64,000 nt of DNA from JANXQG01 sp964615095 (GTDB lineage Bacteria; Planctomycetota; Planctomycetia; Pirellulales; Thermoguttaceae): NCBI GenBank assembly GCA_964615095.1, contig CAZTPX010000003.1:62001-126000 (forward strand), written 5' to 3'. Shown here one piece after another: positions 15,458 to 24,283 of this stretch. The notes beneath the pieces were generated by a model. It searched no databases. It had not been told where the DNA came from and saw nothing but the letters and a program-made list of their open reading frames with translations. Both the position numbers and the translations under genes were made by a program. Positions within the stretch are counted from its first letter, which is position 1; each line of letters starts with the position of its first letter.

Positions 15458-17803
15458 ATGTCGCCCCAGCAACGCAACTTGTTCAACACCGAGCCTGAGC
15501 CTTGGGAGGCCGACGACCAAGCGGAGCAACTCGTTGCCGGGATCGTGTTTGCCACGGGGCCGGCGCAGGAGTTCGACTACCTTGTTCCCGATGCCCTCCG
15601 CGATATGGTCGAGCCGGGTCGCCGCGTCCTGGTACCGCTGGGCAAGGGCAATCGGCAAGTGCAAGGCTACTGCGTACGGGTTGAAACCCGCCCGGCCGGA
15701 CCGCGGCCGTTGAAGCCCCTGACCGAGGTCGTCGATCGCCGCAGCCTGCTCTCGCCGGCTATGTTGCGGCTTACCCGCTGGATCGCCGATTATTACCTCT
15801 GCGCCTGGGGACAGGTCTTGGAAACCGTTCTGCCGGCCGGCGTGCGCGGGCAGGCGGGCACGCGCATGGCAACGTTGCTGACGCTCGATCCCCGCGGGGT
15901 CGAACTGCTGGCTCGTGCTCATCACGCTCCGCGTGATGTCGTTCGTCACGCGGAGCGCGACGAGCAAGATGATCGCAATCGCCTTTCAGACAAGCAGCGC
16001 GACATCCTCCGCGCATTGGCCGCCGCAGCTCAACCGCTCACGCCCCGGGAACTGGCCCGCGCGGCGGATTGCTCGTTGGGCCCCATCGCCACCTTGCGCC
16101 GCAAGGGTCTCATTCGTTCGCAGACCGCGCGGGTGAACTCAGTGCGGCAGGCCGAAGCGGCCATACCGCGGGAGGAACATCTGCGGCTCAACCCGGACCA
16201 GCAAAAGGCGCTCGATACGGTGCTGGCCGCGCTGCGTTCGCAGCAGCATCGCACATTGTTAATCCACGGCGTGACGGGCAGCGGCAAGACCGAGGTCTAT
16301 ATCCAAGCCATCGAAGAGGTGGTACGCTACGGCCGGCAGGCGATCGTGCTGGTGCCGGAGATCAGCCTCACGCCGCAAACCGTCGAGCGTTTCCGCCGGC
16401 GCTTTGGCGCGGTCGCCGTGCTGCATAGCCACTTGAGCGACGCCGACCGGTATTGGCACTGGCAGCGGATCGCCGAAGGCCGGGTGTCGGTGGTCGTGGG
16501 CGCCCGCAGCGCCGTTTTCGCCCCCACGCCGCAGCTTGGGCTGATCGTGCTCGACGAAGAGCACGAATCGACGTTCAAGCAAGAGATTGCGCCTCGCTAT
16601 CATGCCCGTGCGGTGGCCGAGGTGCGGGCCGCGGCGGAAAACGTGCCCTTGGTGCTCGGGTCGGCAACCCCTTCGTTGGAAAGCTGGAGTCGCGCCTGCC
16701 AAGGCCAATATCAATTGATCGAAATGCCGCGGCGGGTCTTGAACCGCCCGTTGCCGGAGGTGGGAACGATCGATCTGCGGGCCGATGGCCAGCGCATTGG
16801 AAGTCGCGGCAGTATCAGCCGCCTGCTGCACCAGGCCGTCGCGGCCGCACTGCACGATGGCGGCCAGGTGATCCTGATGCTCAACCGCCGAGGCTATTCG
16901 ACGCACATCCAGTGCCCGGCCTGTGGCGAGGTGGTGCGTTGCCCCGACTGCGACATCGCCCTGACGCACCACAAGACGGGCAACCAGGTCATCTGCCACC
17001 TGTGCGATTATCGCGCCGCGCCGCCCGGCGCTTGCCCAGCCTGCGACTCGGGCGAGATCCGCTACTCGGGTGTGGGCACGCAGAAACTGGAGGCCGAAGT
17101 GCGTGCCCGTTTCCCCGACGTTCCGCTGCTCCGCATGGACACCGACACAATGCGTGGGCGGGGAGCACACGAGAAGGCCCTCTCCGAATTTCGCCAGGGC
17201 AAGGCCCGCATCCTCTTGGGTACGCAGATGATTGCCAAGGGGCTCGATTTTCCCAACGTGACCCTGGTGGGCGTGATCCAGGCCGACACAGCCCTACACT
17301 TGCCCGACTTCCGGGCAGCCGAACGGACGTTTCAGCTTGTGACCCAGGTGGCCGGCCGAACGGGCCGCGGGGAAAAGGGGGGCCGGGTGCTGGTGCAGAC
17401 CTTCAGCCCCGATCATCCGGCCATTCGGGCGGCTGTGCGGCACGACTACGCGGCCTTTGCCGCCCAGGAGCTGCCTTTGCGGGAAATGCTGCACTACCCG
17501 CCCTTTGCGGCCATGATCCGGCTGGTGATTCGCGGTCCAACCGAGGCGGTGGTCAAGGAATTTGCCCAGCGGTTGGGCCAAAGCATCTCCACGGCCCTGG
17601 AGGCCCGGCAGGCCCAGGCGCGCCTGCTCGGACCTGCCCCGGCGCCCACTCCACGGGTCAAGGGAAAGTACCGTTTTCAGATTCAGATTCAAGGTCCCGA
17701 TGGTGACAAGCTGCGGGCCGCCGTTCGCCAAGCCGAAACCGAGGTCCCCGCGCCGACAGAGGTGGAGTGGATTGCGGACGTGGACCCGGTCAATATGATG
17801 TAA
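15458..17803 (+). CDS. priA: Primosomal protein N', replication restart helicase
   Basis: A 781-residue PriA. It shows the N-terminal DNA-binding region (EFDYLVPDALRDMVEPG), a winged-helix stretch, the superfamily 2 helicase core with Walker A GVTGSGKTEVY and DEEH box VLDEEHESTFK, and two C4 zinc motifs in the CPACGEVVRCPDCDIAL and ICHLCDYR...CPACDSG region. After these come the GTQMIAKGLDFP and GRTGRG motifs. PriA reloads the replisome on stalled forks. Its size is slightly above the E. coli protein (about 730). ATG 15458 is preferred; a TTG at 15422 would add 12 unconserved residues and overlap the repeat. The last residues (DVDPVNMM) are typical of the family. Confidence 0.95.
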   Translation: MSPQQRNLFNTEPEPWEADDQAEQLVAGIVFATGPAQEFDYLVPDALRDMVEPGRRVLVPLGKGNRQVQGYCVRVETRPAGPRPLKPLTEVVDRRSLLSPAMLRLTRWIADYYLCAWGQVLETVLPAGVRGQAGTRMATLLTLDPRGVELLARAHHAPRDVVRHAERDEQDDRNRLSDKQRDILRALAAAAQPLTPRELARAADCSLGPIATLRRKGLIRSQTARVNSVRQAEAAIPREEHLRLNPDQQKALDTVLAALRSQQHRTLLIHGVTGSGKTEVYIQAIEEVVRYGRQAIVLVPEISLTPQTVERFRRRFGAVAVLHSHLSDADRYWHWQRIAEGRVSVVVGARSAVFAPTPQLGLIVLDEEHESTFKQEIAPRYHARAVAEVRAAAENVPLVLGSATPSLESWSRACQGQYQLIEMPRRVLNRPLPEVGTIDLRADGQRIGSRGSISRLLHQAVAAALHDGGQVILMLNRRGYSTHIQCPACGEVVRCPDCDIALTHHKTGNQVICHLCDYRAAPPGACPACDSGEIRYSGVGTQKLEAEVRARFPDVPLLRMDTDTMRGRGAHEKALSEFRQGKARILLGTQMIAKGLDFPNVTLVGVIQADTALHLPDFRAAERTFQLVTQVAGRTGRGEKGGRVLVQTFSPDHPAIRAAVRHDYAAFAAQELPLREMLHYPPFAAMIRLVIRGPTEAVVKEFAQRLGQSISTALEARQAQARLLGPAPAPTPRVKGKYRFQIQIQGPDGDKLRAAVRQAETEVPAPTEVEWIADVDPVNMM

Positions 17804-17810
17804 AGGATAA

Positions 17811-18031
17811 AAAATCCGAAATTCGAATCTCGAAATCCGCGACCCGCAAGCGGGTGCCCCGATTCAAATTGCGAAATTCAAATTACCGAAGGACAAAGGC
17901 CGCCGCGCTTGTACCGTGGGTGAAATGGCCAAACAGGAAGTCTCAACAGCGTCGGAACAGCCACCGTTTGGAATTTTTTCCTTTCTGCATTTGAATTTGT
18001 TTCGGATTTCGAGATTCGGATTTCGAATTTT
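17811..18031. repeat. Inverted repeat, family B, copy 2
   Basis: The left arm starts AAAATCCGAAATTCGAATCT and runs to about 17839, with a second A/T-rich part to 17886. The right arm spans about 17988-18031 (ATTTGAATTTGTTTCGGATT and on). The 100 bp between shows no gene. The element occupies nearly all of the 268-bp gap between priA and the histidine kinase gene. Confidence 0.7.
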
Positions 18032-18071
18032 GCCTTTCATCCCCGGCCTGCGTCACGTAAAATAGCCCTTC

Positions 18072-19835
18072 ATGGCCTACAACGCTCTTAAACGCATCTT
18101 CGGCGAGACCAAGCTGGAGCTGAAACTGTTGTTTCTGTTCGGCGCCGGGCTGTTTCTAGTCATCGTGACGGCGTTCTATTGGTATGGCTCGAGAACTGCC
18201 AAGCTCGTGTATGAGCAGAACCGCAATACGGCCCAGTTGGCGCTCCAGGAGAAAATGGTGGCAACCCACCTTGGGGCCTTCAATAATCGGGAGATTCGTC
18301 CTGGGTACGTTAAACCGTCCCCGGAACAGGTTGAAGAAGAACGGCGATGGATCGAATCGGAAAGGAAAAAGTATAGCAAGCAGCAGGGAAAGGTTGAGTG
18401 GATTTGGTCATTCGAGCATCCTGGCGCAGTCTCCGCTCATGATTCGGTGGAAGAGGAGATCTGCGAGGCATTCCGTAGAAACCCGCCCAAGCAGACTGAG
18501 TATAAAGAACTGACCAACGACCACGAATATCGCTACTTCGAGCCAATCCGCGCCCAGAACAGTTGCTTTACGGCGGCATGCCACGCTCCGCCTCTGGGCG
18601 GTTCCGGCATCGATGCGACGGGCTCGGTTGGCATGTCGTTTGCCGGCGGTGTCTCTTCGCCGGGCACGCCCCCGCTTCAGCCGGGCGACGTAATGGCGGT
18701 CGCCAAAGTGTCTTTCCCCGTGAAAGACACGCAGAAGAAGCTTAACGAGAATTCGGCGATCCTTTGGGCCTGCGCCATTATCACCGTCTTTCTGGGCATG
18801 GTCACGTCCTACTTCATCGTCCGCTACGTGATCGTCAAACCGCTACGGCACCTCCGCGACGTGAGCGACGCCGTGACCCGCGGCAATATCGCCTTGCGGG
18901 CCGAGATCCACACGGGCGACGAGTTCGAGGATCTTGCCACGGCCTTCAACCGCATGTTGCGGACGCTCATCACGATTCAAGAGGAACTGCGGCAGGCCAA
19001 CGTGAATCTCGACGGCAAGGTCGACGAACTGGCCCAAGTCAACATGCGGCTGTACGAGATGAACCTGGTCAAGAGCGACTTCCTGGCCACCATGAGCCAC
19101 GAGCTCCGCACGCCGCTGAACAGCATCCTGGGCTTCAGCGAAGTGCTGGCCAGCATTGATTCGTTGGACGACAAGCAGAAGCGCTACGTGCAGAACATCC
19201 AGAAGTCGGGCAAGACCCTGCTGGAGATGATCAACGACATCCTCGATCTGGCGAAGATGGAAAGCGGCAAGATGGAGTTCCGCCTCACCGATTTCCGTTT
19301 GCCGCAGATCATCGGCGCCCAGGCCGACATGGCCCGGCCGCTGGCCGAAAAGAAGAACATCGATCTGGAAACCAGCGTCGATCCCGACTTGCCGCCCATG
19401 CACCAAGACCAGGCCCGTGTGCAACAGATCCTCAACAACCTGCTTTCCAACGCCATCAAGTTCACGCCCGAGGGAGGGCGGGTCTCGATCACCGCCCTGC
19501 GCGATGTGGAGGACTACCTCGTGATGCGCATCATCGACACAGGCGTAGGAATCGCCGAGGAGGACCAGCAGGTGATTTTCGAGAAGTTCCGCCAGGGGCG
19601 CGTGGGCGTGCCCAGCGGCGACGCCATGACCCGCGAGTTCTCCGGCAGCGGACTGGGGCTTTCCATTGTCAAGGAATTGTGTAAGCTCTTGGGCGGCGAG
19701 ATTTCGGTTGCCAGCGAGCTGGGCAAGGGGAGCACGTTCACCGTACGCATCCCCTGGACGCTCAGCGAGCCTGCGCGGGCCGATGCGCCCATCAGCGTGG
19801 ATTTTGACCCCGTGACGCCCTCGCGGTTCGACTAG
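18072..19835 (+). CDS. Membrane sensor histidine kinase with a haem-type periplasmic domain
   Basis: 587 residues. Membrane segments near 17-37 and 229-252 bracket a periplasmic domain. A HAMP linker follows (about 252-304), then a short coiled coil, a HisKA dimerisation domain with phosphoacceptor His343 in FLATMSHELRTPLN, and a HATPase domain with N box NNLLSNAIKF, G1 DTGVGIAEED and G2 GSGLGLSIVKEL. The periplasmic part resembles DUF3365/Tll0287-like sensors, which often bind c-type haem. Here the cysteines read Cys165-X4-Cys170-His171 rather than CX2CH, a spacing known from tetrahaem cytochromes c3. A redox or gas signal is therefore inferred. No response regulator gene is adjacent, so its partner lies elsewhere. 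It ends 13 bp before rnhA. Confidence 0.88.
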   Translation: MAYNALKRIFGETKLELKLLFLFGAGLFLVIVTAFYWYGSRTAKLVYEQNRNTAQLALQEKMVATHLGAFNNREIRPGYVKPSPEQVEEERRWIESERKKYSKQQGKVEWIWSFEHPGAVSAHDSVEEEICEAFRRNPPKQTEYKELTNDHEYRYFEPIRAQNSCFTAACHAPPLGGSGIDATGSVGMSFAGGVSSPGTPPLQPGDVMAVAKVSFPVKDTQKKLNENSAILWACAIITVFLGMVTSYFIVRYVIVKPLRHLRDVSDAVTRGNIALRAEIHTGDEFEDLATAFNRMLRTLITIQEELRQANVNLDGKVDELAQVNMRLYEMNLVKSDFLATMSHELRTPLNSILGFSEVLASIDSLDDKQKRYVQNIQKSGKTLLEMINDILDLAKMESGKMEFRLTDFRLPQIIGAQADMARPLAEKKNIDLETSVDPDLPPMHQDQARVQQILNNLLSNAIKFTPEGGRVSITALRDVEDYLVMRIIDTGVGIAEEDQQVIFEKFRQGRVGVPSGDAMTREFSGSGLGLSIVKELCKLLGGEISVASELGKGSTFTVRIPWTLSEPARADAPISVDFDPVTPSRFD

Positions 19836-19848
19836 AACAATATGAGAA

Positions 19849-20331
19849 ATGCCGAAAATGCCCGATACCTTGCCTGACGAAATGCCTGAAGTGCAGTTGT
19901 TTGCCGACGGGGCTTGCAGTGGAAACCCGGGGCCTGGCGGCTGGGCGTTCATTCTCCGCCATGCGGCCACGGGCAAGGAACTCGAATCATCGGGCGGCGA
20001 GCGCGAGACGACCAACAACCGCATGGAAATGACGGCCGTGATCCGCGGCCTGCAGGCCTTGAAGCGCCCCACGCACCTGGAAATTGTCAGCGACAGCATC
20101 TACGTGGGCAAGGGCTTCAGCGAATGGATGCCCAAGTGGAAGCTCAACGGCTGGCGGCGGCGCGAGGGCGGCAAGTTCAAGCCGATCAAGAACGAGGAAC
20201 TCTGGCGGCAGATGGACGAATTGCTGGCCCCGCATCAAGTCCGCTTCACGCACGTCCGCGGGCATCAAGGCCATCCGGAAAACGAGCGCTGCGACACCCT
20301 GGCCGTGGCCGCGTATCAAAAATACCGATGA
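19849..20331 (+). CDS. rnhA: Ribonuclease HI
   Basis: 160 residues, the usual RNase HI size. Catalytic acidic residues are visible as Asp in FADGACSGNPGPGGWAF, Glu in TNNRMEMTAV, Asp in IVSDSIYV and Asp in ERCDTLAV. The basic protrusion region WLNGWRRREGG-like (KLNGWRRREGGK) is present. It degrades RNA in RNA-DNA hybrids. ATG 19849 is used; later in-frame ATGs at 19858 and 19882 are possible and closer to the usual family N-terminus. It lies 13 bp after the histidine kinase gene, so it may be co-transcribed with it without a functional link. Confidence 0.93.
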   Translation: MPKMPDTLPDEMPEVQLFADGACSGNPGPGGWAFILRHAATGKELESSGGERETTNNRMEMTAVIRGLQALKRPTHLEIVSDSIYVGKGFSEWMPKWKLNGWRRREGGKFKPIKNEELWRQMDELLAPHQVRFTHVRGHQGHPENERCDTLAVAAYQKYR

Positions 20332-20398
20332 GGAACTGCAAATCAATCTCCAATCTGTTTATCGTCCGGTCCCTTACGCCGACCACGACCATGAGTAC

Positions 20399-20481
20399 AT
20401 GGTGCCCGCGCCGCGTTAAGTTGGCATGCCACCCGCCGGCATGGTGCCCGTGCCACGTTGCGTTGCAATGCCACCCTCCGC
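20399..20481. repeat. Two imperfect 42-bp tandem units at a convergent junction
   Basis: Each unit starts ATGGTGCCCG and contains CGTT...GC(A)ATGCCACC; they begin at 20399 and 20441. They separate the ends of rnhA (+) and the DUF1570-type gene (-). GGTGCCCG and ATGCCACC-type segments can pair, so a hairpin could end transcription from both sides. Confidence 0.55.
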
Positions 20482-21903
20482 TCACGGCCCCAGCCCGCGC
20501 ACATACTCCCGCCATTCGCGCTCGAATTGCTCCAGGGGTTTGTCGACCAACTGCTCAAACCTCTGGACAGGGGCCAGCCGCGGATTGACGGCCAGCAGAT
20601 ACTTTTCCAGGGCGGGACTGCCCAGCAAGTGCTTCTCGAAGGTCAGGTAATAGGCCAGACCCCAGGCATTGACATAATAGCGGTCGACGGCGGCCGGCCG
20701 CACACCGGCGGCCAGGAGGAATTGCCCCTCGCCGGCGGACAACAGTTTCTCCAGCGCCAGCGGTTCCGGCCCGGTCATGTCGGCCTTGAGCTTCTTCAAT
20801 GCGGCCGGGCTGGGAACGTCGACCCGCAATGTGTTGCCTTCCAGCAGGCCACCTTCGAAGATTACCGCCAGGCCCTCGTTGAGCCAGGGAGGCACGTCGT
20901 ACTTCTGCCGCGGATAGACGTTGTTGGCCAGGTAGGCGTGAAAGGCCTCATGGTAGAGCCTGACCAGCGTCTGACTTGCGCCGCGCTTGAAAAGCTGGTC
21001 GATCTGCTGGTCCGAGAGCCGCAATTCTTCGCGCTTCTTTTTGAGCTGCCGTTTGAATTCCTCGCGCATGCGAGTCACCTCGCTCGCGATCTCGCTACTG
21101 CTGGCGCCGCTCTTGCGCGACTCGTTGGCGAGCGCCTGGAGGCGGGCGGGCAAGCGGCCTTCCAGGTCGCGGAGGTCCTTGCGCAAGTCGGCGTTCTGCT
21201 CGCTGATCTGGCAGGTGGCGGTGGCCAGCCGGGCCAGGTCGCTGCCCACCACAACCACATTTTTGTCTTCGAGGAAACAGGCCGGATTCTCGATCTTCAT
21301 CTTCAGCCCCAGTTTGGCCAGCAGCGCCTGGTACTGGTTCATCGATCCCAGCACGATCAGGCGGGGCGGTTGGGCCGGCTCGCAGCGCGGCGCCGCAATC
21401 TGGCGATAGGCGGCAAAGATCTGCTCGGCGCGGACAATCACGCGGCGCGTGTTCTGCTCGTCGGCCGTGCTGTCCAGCGTGAACCACTTGCTGCGGTAGT
21501 GCCGATAGTTGTTCCCTTCGGCCTCGTAAGGCTTGAGCCGCAGGGCGTCCATGCGGACGGCCTCGATTCGCGCGCGGTTGCGAAACTCGTCGATCCGCCG
21601 CGCCAACGCCGCGCGCTGGTCCGCATCCAGTCGCGAAATAGAGACGATCTGCTGCCGCTCGAAGGGCTGGATCACCAGGTGCATCTGCTGGCCGCGGGGA
21701 GACTGAATGCGGATCAACGTGAGCCAGTCGCCGTCTTCGGATTCGATCAGGCCGGGATAAGAGGAATGGTCCTGCAAAGTGATCCGCTCATAACGCGGAT
21801 CGGAATCTTCCCCGCGCTCGCCGTTGGCCAGGACGCCGGCCGGACTGGCCGCCAGGCCGCAAAGACTCGCCCAAACCGTGATCCAGGAAACAACGCGCGA
21901 CAT
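20482..21903 (-). CDS. Exported DUF1570-type putative metallopeptidase (HExxH)
   Basis: 473 residues with an N-terminal signal peptide (hydrophobic stretch in the first 25 residues, likely cleavage after GVLA). A charged helical segment near residues 245-320, rich in Arg, Glu and Lys, looks like a coiled coil. It is followed by YHEAFHAYL (HEAFH fits HExxH) and, about 18 residues on, WLNEGLAVIFEG, where the Glu would be the third zinc ligand of a gluzincin. Planctomycetes have many DUF1570 proteins with this layout. The substrate is unknown. The start at 21903 is chosen because it gives a proper signal peptide; the frame opens 33 bases earlier. Confidence 0.75.
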   Translation of the reverse strand: MSRVVSWITVWASLCGLAASPAGVLANGERGEDSDPRYERITLQDHSSYPGLIESEDGDWLTLIRIQSPRGQQMHLVIQPFERQQIVSISRLDADQRAALARRIDEFRNRARIEAVRMDALRLKPYEAEGNNYRHYRSKWFTLDSTADEQNTRRVIVRAEQIFAAYRQIAAPRCEPAQPPRLIVLGSMNQYQALLAKLGLKMKIENPACFLEDKNVVVVGSDLARLATATCQISEQNADLRKDLRDLEGRLPARLQALANESRKSGASSSEIASEVTRMREEFKRQLKKKREELRLSDQQIDQLFKRGASQTLVRLYHEAFHAYLANNVYPRQKYDVPPWLNEGLAVIFEGGLLEGNTLRVDVPSPAALKKLKADMTGPEPLALEKLLSAGEGQFLLAAGVRPAAVDRYYVNAWGLAYYLTFEKHLLGSPALEKYLLAVNPRLAPVQRFEQLVDKPLEQFEREWREYVRGLGP

Positions 21904-22009
21904 GGCAATGTTCCGCCAGGCAGCCCCCCAAAACATCTTTCCTACCCCAACCGGCGGACTCTATTATACACGCTTTTGCGCGTGGCAAAAGATGTGGGAC
22001 GGCGCGCGA

Positions 22010-22480
22010 TTAGAGCGCGAACCGCCGCATGAACTGGCAGCCGACAAGGAACTTCGATTCCGTTCTCGGGAGCGTTGACATTGCGCCGGGCGAGGTCGGG
22101 CAGGGTTCGACAACGCCCCCCCAAGCATCAATCAATACTGGCCGCCAGTGGTTAACCCGCGCCGCCACATAGATCGGTTCCGCCAAGCGAAACATGGCCA
22201 CGAGCCGCTCAAAACCGGGCTTCTCGTCGAGGAAGAAGGAGAAGCCGCACTGCGCCAGGTCGTGGCAACGCACCTCGATCCAGGCCGATTCCGGCGGCAC
22301 GTCCCAGCAATAACCGGGAGCGATTCGTTGCACGTGCCGAAAGGGCCGCCGCAGTTTATCCCGCCGTTCGGCGTCCGTCTCGTCCAAGACCATGCCGCCG
22401 TCGCCCTTGTTCGCGGCGGCCAAGAAATGATGCATGAGGTTGAAAAACGCGGCATCGGAATCTTGGGCGGATTGGGCCAT
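22010..22480 (-). CDS. Hypothetical protein, possibly PilZ-like
   Basis: 156 residues, no recognised family. The sequence RRDKLRRPFRHVQRIAP has the spacing of basic residues seen at the start of PilZ c-di-GMP domains, and the C-terminus ends in CQFMRRF-like basic/aromatic residues, but the DxSxxG motif is not evident. There is no signal peptide or membrane segment. It is transcribed away from trpB and ends about 105 bp upstream of the DUF1570-type gene start. It could be a planctomycete-specific protein of unknown role. Confidence 0.5.
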   Translation of the reverse strand: MAQSAQDSDAAFFNLMHHFLAAANKGDGGMVLDETDAERRDKLRRPFRHVQRIAPGYCWDVPPESAWIEVRCHDLAQCGFSFFLDEKPGFERLVAMFRLAEPIYVAARVNHWRPVLIDAWGGVVEPCPTSPGAMSTLPRTESKFLVGCQFMRRFAL

Positions 22481-22695
22481 ACGATTTCATAGGACACGGT
22501 TGCCCCGCGGGCAAATCCGCATTGCAACCCTGCCATGCGACAGAGGAATATGGGGGCCAGTTCTTCGTAATTTGCGGTTTGTATCGGCGAAAGGCGACAT
22601 TTAGGACACGCGGGACCGGCAAGGCACGTCCCCTTGACCGCGGCCGCGCCACATTTGACAATTGAGTTCTTATTCACACCAGCGAGACCGCTCCC

Positions 22696-23898
22696 ATGCA
22701 TGCCACCACGCGCGTTCCCGATTCAGCAGGCCGTTTCGGCCAGTTCGGCGGACGCTATACGCCCGAAACCCTGACTCGCGCCCTGGACGAACTGACGCTC
22801 CAGTACACCCAGGCCGCGGCCGACCCGGCTTTCCAGGCCCAACTCGACGACTTGAACAAACACTATGTCGGCCGGCCTTCGCCGCTGTATTTCGCCCGCC
22901 GGCTGACGGAACACTGCGGGGGGGCGCGGATCTACCTGAAACGCGAGGACCTCAACCATACCGGGTCGCACAAGATCAACAATACGCTCGGCCAGGCCTT
23001 GCTCGCGCTGCGGATGGGCAAGCGGCGGGTCATTGCCGAGACGGGTGCCGGGCAGCACGGCGTGGCCACGGCCACGGCTTGCGCCCATTTCGGCCTGTCC
23101 TGCGCGATCTACATGGGCGAGGAAGACATCCGCCGCCAGCGTCCCAACGTCTTCAGCATGAAACTCCTGGGCGCGGAAGTGCGGCCGGTGAGCAGCGGTT
23201 CGCGGACCTTGCGCGACGCCGTGAACGAGGCCTTCCGCGACTGGATGGGCAGCGTCGAATCGACCTACCTCTGCGTCGGTTCGGCCATCGGGCCGCATCC
23301 GTACCCGCGGATCGTGCGCGACTTCCAGTCGATCATCGGCCGCGAAACTCGGGCGCAGAGCATCGAGCAACTCGGCCGCCTGCCCGACGTCGTCGTGGCC
23401 TGCGTGGGCGGCGGGAGCAATGCAGCGGGCATGTTCTATCCATTCATTGAAGACGCCGCCGTGGAACTCGTGGGCGTCGAGGCCGGTGGACGATCGGAGC
23501 GGCCGGGCGATCACGCCGCCACGCTCTCGCTGGGCCGTCCCGGCGTGCTGCACGGGGCCTTCAGCTACGTCCTACAGGACGACGATGGGCAGACGGCCGA
23601 CGTGCATAGCGTTTCCGCCGGGCTGGACTATCCGGGCACTGGTCCGGAGCATAGCTATTGGAAAGACACGGGCCGCGTGCGATACACGTTCGCCCGCGAC
23701 GACGAAATCTTGCAGGCCTTCGATGTTTTGGCCCGATTGGAAGGCATTCTGCCGGCCTTGGAAAGCTCGCATGCCTTGTGCCGCGCCATGGAGATCGCCG
23801 CCGCACGAAGAGCCGACGACACCATTGTCGTTTGTCTCTCGGGCCGGGGAGACAAGGATGCGGCTGAGATTGCGCGGCTGAGGGGACTCGAGTTTTAA
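22696..23898 (+). CDS. trpB: Tryptophan synthase beta chain
   Basis: 400 residues, the standard TrpB length. The PLP lysine lies in HTGSHKINNTLGQALLA, with GAGQHGVATA after it and the phosphate-binding loop CVGGGSNAAGMFYPF. The C-terminal SGRGDKDA is also typical. It condenses indole with serine to make tryptophan. No trpA or other trp gene is adjacent in the window, so the operon is scattered, or trpA sits elsewhere. It is divergent from the 156-residue hypothetical gene across a 215-bp gap. Confidence 0.96.
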   Translation: MHATTRVPDSAGRFGQFGGRYTPETLTRALDELTLQYTQAAADPAFQAQLDDLNKHYVGRPSPLYFARRLTEHCGGARIYLKREDLNHTGSHKINNTLGQALLALRMGKRRVIAETGAGQHGVATATACAHFGLSCAIYMGEEDIRRQRPNVFSMKLLGAEVRPVSSGSRTLRDAVNEAFRDWMGSVESTYLCVGSAIGPHPYPRIVRDFQSIIGRETRAQSIEQLGRLPDVVVACVGGGSNAAGMFYPFIEDAAVELVGVEAGGRSERPGDHAATLSLGRPGVLHGAFSYVLQDDDGQTADVHSVSAGLDYPGTGPEHSYWKDTGRVRYTFARDDEILQAFDVLARLEGILPALESSHALCRAMEIAAARRADDTIVVCLSGRGDKDAAEIARLRGLEF

Positions 23899-23910
23899 CG
23901 GAGATGTCGA

Positions 23911-24243
23911 GATCCGAAATCCGAATATCGAAATCCGAAACAAATTCAAAAACCAAAAGTAAAAATGATCAAAACAAGGGAACCACGAAAGACACGAATG
24001 ACACGAAAGGGAAGACAAGAGGAACACGAATTTTCGCCGATCTGCACTAATTGAATTGAACGCATATTTCCTGCTTCCTTTTCGTGTATTTCGTGTCTTT
24101 CGTGGTTTCTTTCCCGTACTGTGATTTCGGCATCTGGCCGCGAATCTTTGGTGGACGTTGGGGACCGTAGGCCCATTGGTTTGAAGCCTTTAGATTTTCT
24201 TGTTTGAATTTGTTTCGGATTTCGACATTCGTATTTCGGATTT
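23911..24243. repeat. Inverted repeat, family B, copy 3, with a second nested inverted repeat
   Basis: Outer arms 23911-23950 and 24203-24243 match as inverted copies in about 37 of 40 positions (GATCCGAAATCCGAATATCG and on). Inside them is another pair: about 23978-24011 (ACCACGAAAGACACGAATGA-type) and about 24075-24114 (TTTCGTGTATTTCGTGTCTT-type). The element fills the 385-bp gap between trpB and the phosphodiesterase gene; I see no gene in it. Confidence 0.8.
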
Positions 24244-24283
24244 CCTTCGGATTTCCTCCTTCATCATTTATTGATTCCTACCG

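Noticed and set aside
20458..22032. A 524-codon open frame on the + strand
   Set aside because: Antisense to the DUF1570-type gene, which has a signal peptide and HExxH motif. The + strand product shows no recognisable motifs.
15264..24243. CRISPR-like repeats
   Set aside because: The repeats are few, imperfect and inverted, without regular spacers or cas genes.
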